Assembly: GCA_033961575.1 (NCBI GenBank)
Contig: CM066737.1
Span: 61,462,771-61,526,770 of the forward strand
Direction of reading: 5' to 3'
Source of the DNA: Aselliscus stoliczkanus
Lineage: Eukaryota > Chordata > Mammalia > Chiroptera > Hipposideridae
DNA: 64,000 nucleotides
Shown one piece after another: positions 32,768 through 43,440 of this stretch. The translations under genes were made by a program, and so were the position numbers. Position 1 is the stretch's first letter; each line of letters begins with the position of its first letter. The notes below the pieces were generated by a model. The model had not been told where the DNA came from, did not search any database, and saw only the letters and a list, made by a program, of their open reading frames with translations.

Positions 32768-34600
32768 GTCTAAACAAGAAAAAGATACAGAAGTTGACTT
32801 TGAATATCACTCATTTTTGTTTGTTTGTTTGTTTTTTGTTTTTGTTTTGTTTTTTTTGAGAGCAGTGTCACTGGTCCTCATATGTAGGACCTAAACTGGG
32901 GCTGCTGGCTTCCCAAGCCAGCGCTTAACCACCACACCACTCGGCCGGCCCTGAATATCACTCTTTTAAGGCATAATGGAGTGTGGATTTTGTTATTGAG
33001 TTAGATGGCAAAGCATTGTGTTTGTTTTGTAATGACAGTCAAACTGTGCTAAAGGAATCCAATACAGGTTTACATTACCAATGTACTCATCCTAATATTT
33101 CTAAATCATGGTAAAGCAAAATTAGAAAAACAAGAAAATTTAAAATGACATATTTCATCACAGCAGAATTTGTTTGCAAAGGTAAACAATAAAAACCGGG
33201 CTACCACTAAAGTTAGCTTCTGAGAGGCTCATGTGTTAGCCAAGCACGAAAAACCACTTACTGATGGTAAATAAGTTAAGTTGTGTTTGATTATAGCCTT
33301 CAGGTAAGAACAGTTGCTTAAAGAGTTGAGGACATTGATAGTTACATCAATAGTAAATTAAAAAACAAAACAAACGATTTCAAGTTGTTTTCCTTGGCTT
33401 TTGGTACAACAACAGATATTACCAACACTGCTTGTTATTTATTTCAGGAGGCAATGCTGAGTTTGAAGCCACTGAAGAATTAACCTGTATGAACAGTCTG
33501 CATTGAAAAACTACAGGCAAGAATATTTTTTTAAAAGTTGAGAAAACAGTAATTCAGTACAACCTGAAGTGGTGTCTGCTAAGATGTGTCAAATTGATGG
33601 TGCTAAAAATATACATAGAGCAGAAAGAGGATTGATTAGTTGAACAAATTTTCAGGGCTCATTAAAATGTGAGGTGTTAGAAGTCTCTGATTATTCACTG
33701 TATTATTCATCAGCAGGTACTTTGTGGAAAAATACTTGAATCTGTCATGTCATTAAAACAATAGAGCTAAGGGTAAATTTCACTTACTCTTGTGTACTGA
33801 ACCATTGTCAGTATTAATATCTGAATATGCTGACTTATCCTACTATACAACAAACAGATCAATAATTTAGCAGTCATACTCCTATAATTTTGTTATAATA
33901 TTTTGAGCTCAGAGTTGACATTGAAATTCTTCTGAATGAGAATTGTTTTAAACCACTATTTTTGAACACTGAAAGACCTAGAAATTAGATTTTGCTAATG
34001 ACTTGATAATGTTTCTTAATGAATTCAACCTACAATTACAAAACAAAACAGCACTTACACGTGAAACTTATTCTATGGTAACCATTTTGATGACAATTAA
34101 CATTTGAATTATAAGTGACATTAAGATGCTCTATACACTTCCCATCCTGCAAAAAGTTAAATTAAAAACAAGCTTTGCATTTCCCCACAAATGTACAGTT
34201 GATATGTTTACTGAGCTCAAAATACAGTTTCTTTTTCTGACTTTGATGCCAATGCAAAAGAAAATTTTTATTTTTCAAAATCTAAACTGTGCCACTGTAG
34301 AACTTTTACCTAACCTTCAATTTGAAGCGACTAATCTGCAATGTAATGACATGCTAAAAGGCCAATATCAAGAGAAGAATATAATAGAATTCTTTTATAA
34401 ATATCTTCCAAGCAATGACTAAACTCATGTTAAACCATAAGCCCATGAATTGATAGCAGTATTTGGAAGTAACTATCTGTGTCAAAAAATAAACTTTTTC
34501 ACAATGAAATACATAAAATCTCATCACAGATCAGTATTAAGAGATGAACATTTGCAATTGATTTTGATGATAGGGAACACTGCTTTCCAACTCCAATGAA
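32768..34600 (+). pseudogene. hAT transposase pseudogene (GTF2IRD2/Charlie8-like)
   Basis: It begins 'MSKQEKDTEVDFEYHS' near 32768, then is interrupted by a SINE at 32816-32951. Recognisable later pieces are 'GGNAEFEATEELTCMNSLH' near 33447-33505 and 'LPNLQFEATNLQCNDMLK' inside an open stretch at 34126-34422. A decayed dimerisation segment follows near 34440-34600. These match the order of Charlie8-type transposases, from which GTF2IRD2's C-terminal part derives. Multiple stops and frameshifts show it is inactive. The BED-zinc-finger and DDE residues cannot be verified by eye. Confidence 0.8.
32816..32951 (-). mobile_element. Short tRNA-derived SINE in the hAT transposon
   Basis: A T/G-rich tail and the end 'ccactcggccggcc' show antisense orientation. 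The target duplication TGAATATCACTC lies at 32801-32812 and 32952-32963. Confidence 0.92.
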
Positions 34601-35370
34601 GCTAACTTTTAAATCCTTTCCCCCAAGAAGAATGTCATTCTTCCAGTTAGTAAACTTACACTTCAAAAAATTTTATTCAATTATCATAATTATAGTTTTA
34701 ATTCTATCAATGAAAATAGTGGAAATTTGTTTTCTTTGTTGTGTAAATACTTATACAATATCTTCAATTTTGCCTTTTGGCCCACAAAGCCTAAAATATT
34801 TGTTTTCAGGCTCTTTAGAGAATAAGTTTGCTAACCTCTTGTCTGTATAAGGTCCTAAGGTCCTACATGGTCTGATCTCTCTCAACCTCTCTAACCTCAT
34901 GTCTTATTACTTTCACCCCTCATATAACTTCTCTCCAACCACCCTGGTTTCTTTGTTATCCTTCAGATACTCCAGGCATGTTCCCACTTCAAAGTATTTG
35001 CATTTGTTTTTCCTTTGGCCTGGAACACCCATCCTCGAAATGTAAACATATGTACTCCTTTAACTTCTTTCAGGTTTTGCTGGAATGTCATGTCAGTAAG
35101 AACTTCCCAGGTTACATTATGTAAAACTGAAACAATATCACTGCCTCCTCTCCTACCTCTTATCTGTCATCTCCCTGTTCTTTGTCTTCCTAGCATTTAT
35201 CACCACATGATATACGATTTATTTTCGTGTTTATTCATTGCCTGTCTCTATTTACTAGAAAGTAAACTGCACAAGGGTAGGGATTTTTTTTTCCTTTTCT
35301 TCTATTTACTAATTAACCCATATTAGGTTGAACAATGGCTCATAGTAGATCCTCAATAAATATTTAACAC

Positions 35371-36018
35371 AAAATTTTCTGAATTAATTCCTAGAATTTT
35401 TAAAAAGTGTTTTTACACACCTTCACAAATATCTGTGCTCTTGCATTTATCATCTACCATCTTTTTAATCTTTTTCTTTGTTCAAAATCACCATGTTTTT
35501 CTTTTCTATTAGCCTACAGAGTTACTGTTCACACATGGAAAGCAAATGGTGTACACTGACATTTTAAGTTATCACCTTGTAAGTTCGTATTTTGTCATAA
35601 AACATTAATAATAACAGCTGACATTTTAGGTTTTAGAATGCACCAAGCACCTTGCTACACACCTGTAGTAAATGTCTGGTTTTAGTTGCTTTCTACCACC
35701 CTTTTCTCTTCTGGCCTAAACAAACAAACAAACAAATAAACAAGAAACTTTTTGTTTTCCTTTTTGGGAGCTCCCCATCTAGTATCATGCTATTTCAGTG
35801 GTCTTCAACTCTTGCTGCATATTCTCTTCACCTAAATTAATGGTTATGGCCCAGGAACCTCTATTTTTAAGAAAGAGTTTTGCAGGTGTTTCTAAGCATT
35901 ACCCAGAGTTCTGCATCATTGTGCTATGCAATTCTTGTAGACCTGAAAATGATGGGGCTCTTTCTATTCTTCCCAAATGGTGGGTGTGTAATCCAGCCTG
36001 ATCAATCAGAGTACTCAA
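35371..36018. other. Unassigned, with (CAAA)n at 35717-35743
   Basis: No gene. Weak ancient-repeat character near 35840-35990 ('ggaacctctatttttaagaa'). Confidence 0.4.
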
Positions 36019-36031
36019 TACTACCTGGACA

Positions 36032-36488
36032 GGGGTCAGCCCAGTGACACAGTTGGTTAAGAGTTGGCAGTGAATGCTGCGCCCTAGCTGAACTGCCAAC
36101 AGATGGCAGGATAGCTCAGCTGGTGTAACAACAAGATTGCCTGTTCGATGGGGGGCTACGCCCGCCCACAACTAAGACTGAACTTGGCACCCTGAGCTGA
36201 GATGCTGCCCGGATGGCTCAGTGGATAGGGCGTACGCTCTTAACAACAAGGCTGCTGGTTAGACTCCCTCATGGGATGGTGGCCACGCCCACCAGTAACT
36301 ACGATAGAACACAGCACCTTGAGCTTAGAGGCCACAAGCTGCCAACAAGAAGCCAGATGGTGACTGGTGCCCTCCACAACGAAGACTGAAGAACAACAAC
36401 TTGGCTGGTTTCCTCCCCCCAATTCCCCAATAAAATCTTTTTTAAAAAAATCTCGGTTTAAGAATTAAGAATTCTATAAAAACAAAAA
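36032..36488 (+). mobile_element. Dimeric tRNA-related SINE with AATAAA tail
   Basis: It starts GGGTCAGCCCAGTGACACAG. Two tRNA-like units are visible: a first 'gttcgatggggggctacgcc' and a second 'gcccggatggctcagtggat'. The end is TTCCCCAATAAAATCTTTTT. The flanks CTACCTGGACA (36021-36031) and ACCACCTGGACA (about 36491) are a probable target duplication. Confidence 0.82.
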
Positions 36489-36969
36489 ACTACCACCTGG
36501 ACAAAATGACCACAGTCAGAACAATCAAAGCACTTTATAGTGATAAATTTGGACTCAGAGAGAAATAGGATCTTTTTTTCCCTTCTGAAAACCTAGGAAT
36601 TGAGAACAATGTCATCCTAGAGCTGCCATGGGCCATATATTTCAAAATACGAAATGAATCTGCCTAAGAGTGATGTAAAAAATAAAAGACAGGAAAGCTG
36701 GGAGACCAAGTGAGAGATATACGGAGAAAAAAGGGGGGAAAAAAGGGAGAGAAGAGGAGAAAAGACAGAGGGAGAGATCTGAAGCTCTGATAACATTATT
36801 TGAAATCTTGGATCCAGCCCATCCTACAGTAATTTAGCCCTGTTCTTTCTTTTGAAGTTACATTAGTTAATATAGTCCTTCCTCCGTTCTGGCTACATTA
36901 AGAGGCTGAAACTTGCAACCAAGAATTCTGAATAACACAGCATAACAATTTACATGCATTGACTTATTT
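36489..36969. other. No recognised feature
   Basis: Purine-rich patch at 36715-36770 (GGGGAAAAAAGGGAGAGAAG). Nothing else assignable. Confidence 0.45.
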
Positions 36970-37563
36970 ACTTTTCCAGCTTTTGAGTTATAATTGATAA
37001 ATAAAATTATACATAGTGATGATTTACTGTACAGATACATTGTGAAATGATTGCCACAATCAAATTAATTAATATAAACATCACCTTATATAGTTACCAT
37101 TTTGTGTGCCTATGGTAAGAATGCTTAAGATCTACTCGCTGAGCAATTTTCAAATGTACAATACAATATTTTTAACTAGAGTGACCATGCTGTACATTAG
37201 ATCCCCAGGACATATTAATCTTATAAACAAAAGTTTGTACACTTTGAGTAATATCTGACCATTCCTCCCAACCCCTCAGTAACCAACATTCTATTTCCTG
37301 ATTCGATCGGTTTAACTTTTTTTTTTTTTTAAGATTCCACATAAGCCTGTCTGGCTTATTTATTTAGCACAATGTTATCCGTGATCATCTATGTTGTAGT
37401 AAATGTTTGGAGCTCCTTCTTTTTTATGGTTGACTAATGTTATATATAGAGATTGATAGATATAAATATAGATATAGATATAGATGATATAGATATAGAT
37501 ATAGATATAGATACAGATGTAGATGACATAGATATGTAGAGATAGAGACAGAGATAGAGATGG

Positions 37564-37604
<41 letters not shown>

Positions 37605-37660
37605 CTTGATATAGATATATCAAATTTTCTTTATTTATTCTTTGATGGACACTAAGGTTG
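36970..37660 (-). mobile_element. Old L1 3' end, antisense
   Basis: 'gttataattgataaataaaa', 'atgattgccacaatcaaatt' and 'ggtttgctttcatatcttga'-type phrases match the complement of an old L1 3' end. A GATA-rich tract interrupts it at 37438-37613. Confidence 0.75.
37438..37613 (+). repeat. (ATAGAT)n / (GATA)n tract
   Basis: Hexamer ATATAG/ATAGAT variants grade into perfect GATA tetramers near 37565-37600. The minus strand gives a meaningless Ile/Tyr-rich frame. Confidence 0.93.
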
Positions 37661-37689
37661 CTTTCATATCTTGACTATTGTGAATATGC

Positions 37690-37865
37690 ATTAACTTATT
37701 TAAACCCCCAAGAATGCTGTGCAATATATACAATCATTTACTTTTTAGATGAGGAAACTAAGATTTAGAGTAATTAGGTAAAATATACAAGATCATATAG
37801 TTAGTACATGGTATAGGTGCCATTCAAACTCAAGTTTCTTTACACTGTACTCAATATTCTTTATT
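37690..37865 (-). mobile_element. MIR, antisense
   Basis: 'ttagatgaggaaactaagat', 'agatcatatagttagtacat' and 'aaactcaagtttctttacac' match the complement of MIR. Confidence 0.7.
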
Positions 37866-38069
37866 TCATCACATCTATCATTAGCTGACAAGCACTCTTC
37901 TGCCCAGTTTTTGACAAGAAATTTGGTGTTTGATTTTTACACACCCAGATTTTATTTTGGGTTTGAAAAATAAACTTGCAGCTTTAGCACTGTTCACAGA
38001 TACCACATAAGGACATTCCTGACCATAGAACAGGCCTTTCTGCCTCAAACACACCTTGTTGAAACACAA
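37866..38069. other. No recognised feature
   Basis: Short unassigned interval. Confidence 0.35.
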
Positions 38070-38323
38070 TACCGGGAGTGCCAAAAACATGTATACATAT
38101 GACTTGTATTCATATTTTGTTATAGGTATATATTGAGTATTACAATTTTAATACAGTTTTTTCCTTTCTTAAAATGTGTATACAGGGCCGGTCAAGTGGC
38201 GCCGTGGTTAAGCGCTAGCTTGGGAAGCCAGCGCCCCCGGTTCGGTTCCCACATAAGAGGGCCAGTGACACTGCCCTCAAAAAAAAAAAAATGTGTATAC
38301 ATTTTTTGGGCACGCACTGTGTA
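38070..38323 (+). mobile_element. Mariner-like MITE with nested SINE
   Basis: TA flanks at 38070-38071 and 38322-38323. Left end CCGGGAGTGCCAAAAACATG; the right end complement is near GTGCCCAAAAAATGTATAC. Without the SINE at 38185 it is about 145 bp. Its left arm matches the right part of the element at 54284-54762. Confidence 0.82.
38185..38290 (+). mobile_element. Short tRNA-derived SINE in the mariner MITE
   Basis: It starts GGGCCGGTCAAGTGGCGCCG. The target duplication AAAATGTGTATACA lies at 38171-38184 and again from about 38288. Confidence 0.93.
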
Positions 38324-38740
38324 TCCGATGGGAAGGAAGTCCATTTTCCCATGTAGAGGCCCACAGAGTGGTACACCAACTTGGCAACACAATTGTATAA
38401 AATTAATACATAAGAAAAACCTAGTGACCTGCTTATAGAGGTAATAATAAGGAAGTTTTCTTAAAATTTCATTCAGAATAAAGGAAAACATGCTGTTTAG
38501 ACACAAGCCTTATCCAAGTGGTGTTGATCAAATATTATATAGCAGTGAGTCTTCAATTAAATGTTACCCTTTCAAATCTTAAGGCTTACCGTGCTAACTA
38601 ACCCTATGTCAAGTACTGTAATCACAAATTTGTTCTTAAGTTGCACTGGCCACTCAAAGGTTAAATTTAGCATTTAATACTTTATACTTTCTTCTTATAG
38701 TCTGTTTTCCATATAGTAGCATATCTTTCAAGTGGAAAAT
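38324..38740. other. No recognised feature
   Basis: Unassigned. Confidence 0.35.
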
Positions 38741-38755
38741 AAAAGTCAATTATTT

Positions 38756-39188
38756 GGGGCTGGCCGAGTGGCGTGTTGGTTAAGAGCTGGTTTGGGACAC
38801 CATGGCCCCAGTTCGGATCCCACATATGAGGGCCAGTGACACTGCCCTCTACAGCTAAGATTGCGAACAACAGGTCCACCTTGAGCTGGGCTGCTGTGAG
38901 TCCCCGGGATGGCGTAGCTGCAGCCCCTGCTGCAGTGGGCTGCCATAGGCTACAGTGAGTGGCCAGCAGCCAGCATGAGTGGCTGGCAGCCGGTGTGAGC
39001 TGCCAAGATCCACTGTGAGCGGCCATCCAGAGGCCAGTGACTGATCTGCCTCACCCAAGAACAGTGCAATGACGATACAAACATGGGCTAGACTGAAGAG
39101 GAAAATGATAACAGCTTGTCTGTTCCCCTTCACAGGTTCCCCAATGCTGTTCTCCTCCCCCAATTTCCCAATAAAATCTTTAAAAACA
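38756..39188 (+). mobile_element. Composite (long) SINE, complete
   Basis: It starts GGGGCTGGCCGAGTGGCGTG. Its first ~100 bp equal the short SINE through GTGACACTGCCCTC. A body of about 270 bp with short internal repeats of 'gtgagtggccagcagcc' type follows, then the 3' module 'cttgtctgttcccctt' and the end CCCAATAAAATCTTTAAAAA. The target duplication AAAAGTCAATTATTT flanks it at 38741-38755 and 39189-39203. Confidence 0.93.
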
Positions 39189-39204
39189 AAAAGTCAATTA
39201 TTTT

Positions 39205-39846
39205 GGGGGAGAACAATACGTGGGCATGATGCTGTGGGTGGCTGTAGGAAAATGAGTGCTAGGGTGTGCAATACTCAGTGGTGCCTGGGGAAGGCCAGCT
39301 CCAATCTTCCCCACATTCTTGTCTTAGTCCCCTCAGGCAAGTGCCACCTCTCTCACCTGGGCAAAGTTCAGTTTCCAGAGAAGAAAGAATGGTTCAAGGA
39401 GTGTTGACCTCTGTCTCCTTCTTTTCCTAATCAGACCAGGATGAAGTGAGGAAAGGAGTATTCCAGAGGCCTTAGCAGTCAAGGTCAGGACAGTCACTTC
39501 TGGGCTACAGATTCCTTCTTATTCCTCCAGTCCATCTTCATTCCTGCTCCGTGACACAAAACTGATTTATGAGAAACAGAGGAACAGGGAAGGAAAAGAA
39601 GATGGAGGGAGCTGTTTGCCTGCCAACCTTGTGTCCCCACCCCCAAGCTGGAACCCTATTCCATTTCTGAACTGTATTCTTGATCAGTGCCCTCAGCACC
39701 TGTGGGTCTGGTTCACCTCCTTTTTCTCCTCCAGCTTCTTAAAAAAAATGTCAGTCACTTTTATTGCAATTTTTTCTTAAGCATAGACATATTACAGGTT
39801 CAAACTTAACTAAGGAGCATTATAAAAAGACAGGTGCTGTTATTAA
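39205..39846. other. No recognised feature
   Basis: Comparatively GC-rich and unassigned. A 112-codon frame overlaps the end of the composite SINE and has no recognised motif. Confidence 0.4.
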
Positions 39847-39860
39847 AATGATTTCATTTG

Positions 39861-39960
39861 GGACTGGCCGAGTGGCGCGGTGGTTAAGCGCTGGCTTGGG
39901 AAGCCAGCGGCCCCGGTTTGGTCCCACATATGAGGGCCAGTGACACTGCCCTCAAAAAAA
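39861..39960 (+). mobile_element. Short tRNA-derived SINE
   Basis: It starts GGACTGGCCGAGTGGCGCGG. The target duplication ATGATTTCATTTG lies at 39848-39860 and 39963-39975. Confidence 0.94.
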
Positions 39961-39975
39961 CATGATTTCATTTGT

Positions 39976-40510
39976 ATTAACAAATGGCATTTAAAATATA
40001 TATATAATTTAGTGCTACAAAAGTTCAAAACAAAACAAAAAAATCTGGACAGTCATATTACAATAATGGATCTTCCTCAATGAAATTTAGCATTTTGTAT
40101 TTAAACTCCTCATAATTATTTATTATACAATCAATTAAGGAATGTGGTTAAAAATACTTATTATGAGTAATACAGAACAGGTAACCCACTCTGCCTTACC
40201 TTATTGTCATTTATTTGGGGCAACGAAAAATGCTAATAGTTCTGTTTTTCCACTTAACTATTCCTCTGTAGCCTATATTGAGGCACACCTTTGTTTGAAG
40301 AGAATGCATGCATTATTGATGAGCTTACTTCTGAATTAAAAATCATGGTGCATACACATATGTATATAAAGCCCTACCTTTACCTGTGGAGATGGCACTG
40401 TTTTAATGAAAAAGGAAAAGCCACTGTGATTATTTGTAGAGTTATACTGCCCAAAATTTAATTGTAACATAAATTGAGAGAATGAATATAAACTTCATGG
40501 TATACAAAGA

Positions 40511-40582
<72 letters not shown>

Positions 40583-40913
40583 GCTTCTGTTTGGGTAACA
40601 ATTCTAGTGGGAAAGAGACAATCCAAAATGAACAAACATTTGCACACAGTTCATTTACTTTTAGGTATTACACACTATCATTAACTTTTGAGTAATTGGC
40701 TCATTTTCTGTCATGTGGTTTGCTACAAGTCTAAAGAGGAATTTCCCTATAGAGCAAAATAACTACTTCTTTGTCCCTTCTAGGAATGCTTCTCAGAGTT
40801 TGTTAAAGAATAAAGCTACAAGCTGAACATCAGCTAGCAATTCATTTTCTGTAGTGTTCACAAATCAGGATTCAAACAAAGTTATGAGGGGATCAGAAGA
40901 AAAACATTATTAC
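39976..40913. other. Unassigned, with a long (TA)n
   Basis: No gene. (TA)n at 40518-40580. Confidence 0.45.
40518..40580 (+). repeat. (TA)n microsatellite
   Basis: About 31 TA dinucleotides. Confidence 0.95.
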
Positions 40914-41484
40914 TGAAGGGAGGCAGGATATGCCACCCCAAAATATTCCTCTTTGGCATAAGGATTATTTTAGGCTGATTATTTTTAAGAAACAGCTGAC
41001 ATAGGAAAAGATTTGAAAGATGAGAAGTTACCTTTTTGTAAGAAACATTTCTATGTATAAGGAAATCTCCATTTGTGAGGGTGTCTCCTGCTCAGTACCA
41101 AGAAGGGAAGTAAGATTCTAAATCTCTAGGAACTCTTATGAATGGAGAAGACAATAACTTATATCTGCATAACCTTACCCTTATCTGCATAACCTTACCC
41201 TTGTTTACTGTGTTTTTCTTGGCAGCTTCCCATAACTGGCCTCACGAAATCCCCACGACATCTTTTTTTTTTAAGCTAGAGATGATATTTAAGAAGGTGG
41301 CTTGGGCCCTTTCTCAGAGCTACTCAGTTTTCCTGGGTCTCTCCCATGTATACAAGAGGTATACAAGTTATCAAACTTGTTTATTTTTCTCCTGTTAATT
41401 TGTCCATTTATTACAAAGGTGTCTCAACCAATAACCTAAAATGGTAGAGGGAAAATTATTTTTCCTCCCCTACATTGTATTTTT
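40914..41484 (+). mobile_element. Solo LTR of an endogenous retrovirus (ERVL-like?)
   Basis: It starts TGAAGGGAGGCAGGATATGC and ends TTTTTCCTCCCCTACA (TG...CA). The core 'ggcataaggattattttagg' is shared with copies at 42082 and, in reverse, 45907. A tandem duplication of 'tatctgcataaccttaccct' lies at about 41161-41205. No internal viral genes are seen. Class assignment is uncertain. Confidence 0.65.
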
Positions 41485-41730
41485 TTATTTTTTTAAGGAG
41501 GCTAGATTTGATTTGTTTTGTTTCCCCCTGCTCACAAATCATGTCAATACAGGAGAGAGATTTGTGTTGAATAGTTGAATAGTTGAAAGAGTTGGAGTAA
41601 TGTGGAGATATTTGCATAAGTGTGTGGGAAATTGCATTGTAACTTTTATTTTATAAAATACTCTGAGAACCTTACTAGTATAAGGCAATTATTGAGTCAT
41701 AAGTGTTAAAATCTCTTAAAAATAGGAGAA
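41485..41730. other. No recognised feature
   Basis: Short T-rich unassigned interval between an LTR and an L1 tail. Confidence 0.35.
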
Positions 41731-42078
41731 GGGAAACAAGTCAAACAGAGAAAGACAAATATTGCATGATCTCACTTATATGTGGAATCTAAAAATGCAA
41801 ACCTCATAGTAACAGAACATATAATGGTCATTGCCAGAGGACAGGGAGGAGAAATAAAGATATGTTGGTCAAAGGGTACAGACTTCCAGTTATAAGATGA
41901 ATAAGTTCTGGGGATCAAATGTACAGCATGGTGACAATAGTTAATAATACCATATTGTATACCTGAAAGTTGCTAAGAGACTGCTTTAAATGGCCTCACC
42001 ATAGACATACAAAAAAGATAATTACATGAAGTGACAGAGGTGTTAACTGACTCTATTGTGGTCCAGTCATCATGTTGT
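41731..42078 (+). mobile_element. L1 3'-terminal fragment
   Basis: 'gcatgatctcacttatatgt', 'tcattgccagaggacaggga', 'atgtacagcatggtgacaat' and 'catcatgttgtacacct' give the L1 3'UTR in sense orientation. It abuts an LTR at 42081. Confidence 0.8.
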
Positions 42079-42080
42079 AC

Positions 42081-42626
42081 ACCTTGTAGGGAAGCAAAAT
42101 TTACCATCTCAAAATGTATCTGTGGGATAAGGATTATTCTATTTTTAAGAAAAAATTGACTTAGGAAGAACCTTTGACTTTCCCCCAAACTGCCTAAAAG
42201 AGTTTAAGGTAGAAAGCCTGTTCTGGGAAGAATTATCACCATAGATAACCATGGTTTAATCTCAACTAGTTGTGGCAGGCAGAGAGGAACCTAGCAAGTC
42301 CCATTTAATCAAAATCCTTTCTGTGACCCATCCTCTCTATATGGTCCTACTAGTGCTTGTTTACTAAGCATTAACTCTTTTCATTTTCCCGTGATTTGCC
42401 TTATTTTTCTTTGAAGTCCCAAACCCCTATGCTCCCTCTTAGTCCAGAATGACATATGTACCTCATTTTGCCTTACTGTCTTTGGAATTTTCATGCTTAT
42501 GTAAATTTCCCATGCATACGTATTAAAATTTGATTTCTACCTGTTAGTCTAACTCATATCAATTTATTTCTTAGACCAATCAGATGAACCTAGAGAGACA
42601 GAGGAAAATTTCTTCCTTCCCAACAA
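42081..42626 (+). mobile_element. Solo LTR of an endogenous retrovirus (same family)
   Basis: It starts TGTAGGGAAGCAAAATTTAC and ends TTCTTCCTTCCCAACA. 'gtgggataaggattattcta' matches the LTR at 40914. Boundaries are by the TG...CA rule only; no clear short target duplication is seen. Confidence 0.6.
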
Positions 42627-42724
42627 ACTTAAACTTATACAATATTATATGTAAATTATATTTCCATAAAGCTGGGGAAAAAAAGATTGTAGCGGGATTG
42701 AAAATAATGAGTTCCTACTTTTTT

Positions 42725-42854
42725 TTTTTGTTGGTTTTTTTTTTTGTTTTTTTTTTTTTTGAGGGCAGTGTCACTGGCCCTAATATGTGGGATCCGAACC
42801 AGGGCCGCTGGCCTCCCAAACCAGCGCTTAACCACCGCGCCACTCGGCCGGCCC
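42725..42854 (-). mobile_element. Short tRNA-derived SINE
   Basis: A long T/G tail, then 'gagggcagtgtcactggccc' and the end 'ccactcggccggccc'. The target duplication TGAGTTCCTACTTTTT lies at about 42708-42723 and 42855-42870. Confidence 0.93.
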
Positions 42855-42994
42855 TGAGTTCCTACTTTTTAGTAGCATGAAATAAATACTGGAACTATCT
42901 AGAACATGTTTTGTTGATGTATGAAATATCCAAACATGTAGAAATTCTTTTTAAAGTTATTATAAGAGTTTGTTTGAATTTATTTCAGCCAAGC

Positions 42995-43440
42995 TGATGA
43001 CATGCCAGGAAGCAAAATCTCAAACGCTCAGGAGAATGACAGTTTTGCAGTTTATTTTATACATTTGGAATTAAGGAGGAAACATAAGGAAGATTAAATG
43101 AAGGTGGCAGAAAGCAAGGCTCAGAAATCTGATTATATTACAGGATAGTTAACAAGATTATATTCTCCCTTAAGGGTGGTTACACTTCTCAGAAGTCTGA
43201 AAAAGGATGACTCTGGCATTTCAAAGGTGTGCTAACCTAGATGCACAAGAACAATGGGCAGGCCTGGCTTAGGACAAAGATAAACAGTTTACTAAAGAGT
43301 TATATACCTGGGGTGTGATTACCCACCATGACCTGCCCATTTTGGGATTTATGATCAGATCAACCTGTCAGGTTACTGGAATGGTCAGATTTACTACAGA
43401 GCCCCCTTTTGTTTTGTCCATAGCTCAGGACATCTCAAAG
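42995..43440 (-). mobile_element. Possible LTR fragment, antisense
   Basis: 'tatttcagccaagctgatga' and 'caggaagcaaaatctcaaac' resemble antisense ERVL-type LTR sequence that I recognise only loosely. Confidence 0.35.

Larger units (their letters stand above)
32370..34856 (+). mobile_element. Full-length hAT-Charlie-type transposon
   Basis: The ends are CAGAGGATGGCAAACTATGG (left) and the complement of CAAGAGGTTAGCAAACTTAT (right). Flanks GTCCATAA and CTGTATAA match at 5 of 8 positions, consistent with an old 8-bp hAT duplication. It is about 2.5 kb including a SINE, and carries a decayed transposase over most of its length. Confidence 0.82.
32090..35370 (+). mobile_element. L2 element split by a full-length hAT transposon
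   Basis: The L2 left part is 32090-32369 ('gagcttcctaactgttctta', 'catgtaactcctttgctcaa', 'aatgacttctcatctcaatc'). The right part, 34857-35370, continues in order ('ctacatggtctgatctctct', 'tcctttggcctggaacaccc', 'tagtagatcctcaataaata'). Joining them across the hAT restores the normal L2 order, so the hAT inserted into L2. Confidence 0.75.

Noticed and set aside
36032..36260. tRNA-like segments with A and B box-like sequence
   Set aside because: Part of a dimeric SINE with target duplication and A-rich tail; no functional tRNA fold supported.
37375..37623. Minus-strand frame rich in Ile/Tyr/Ser
   Set aside because: Translation of the (ATAGAT)n tract and flanking L1; no protein family.
40914..42626. 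Two same-strand LTRs as a small provirus
   Set aside because: Only ~600 bp lie between them, containing an L1 3' end and no viral gene or primer-binding site that I can see. Separate solo LTRs are more likely.
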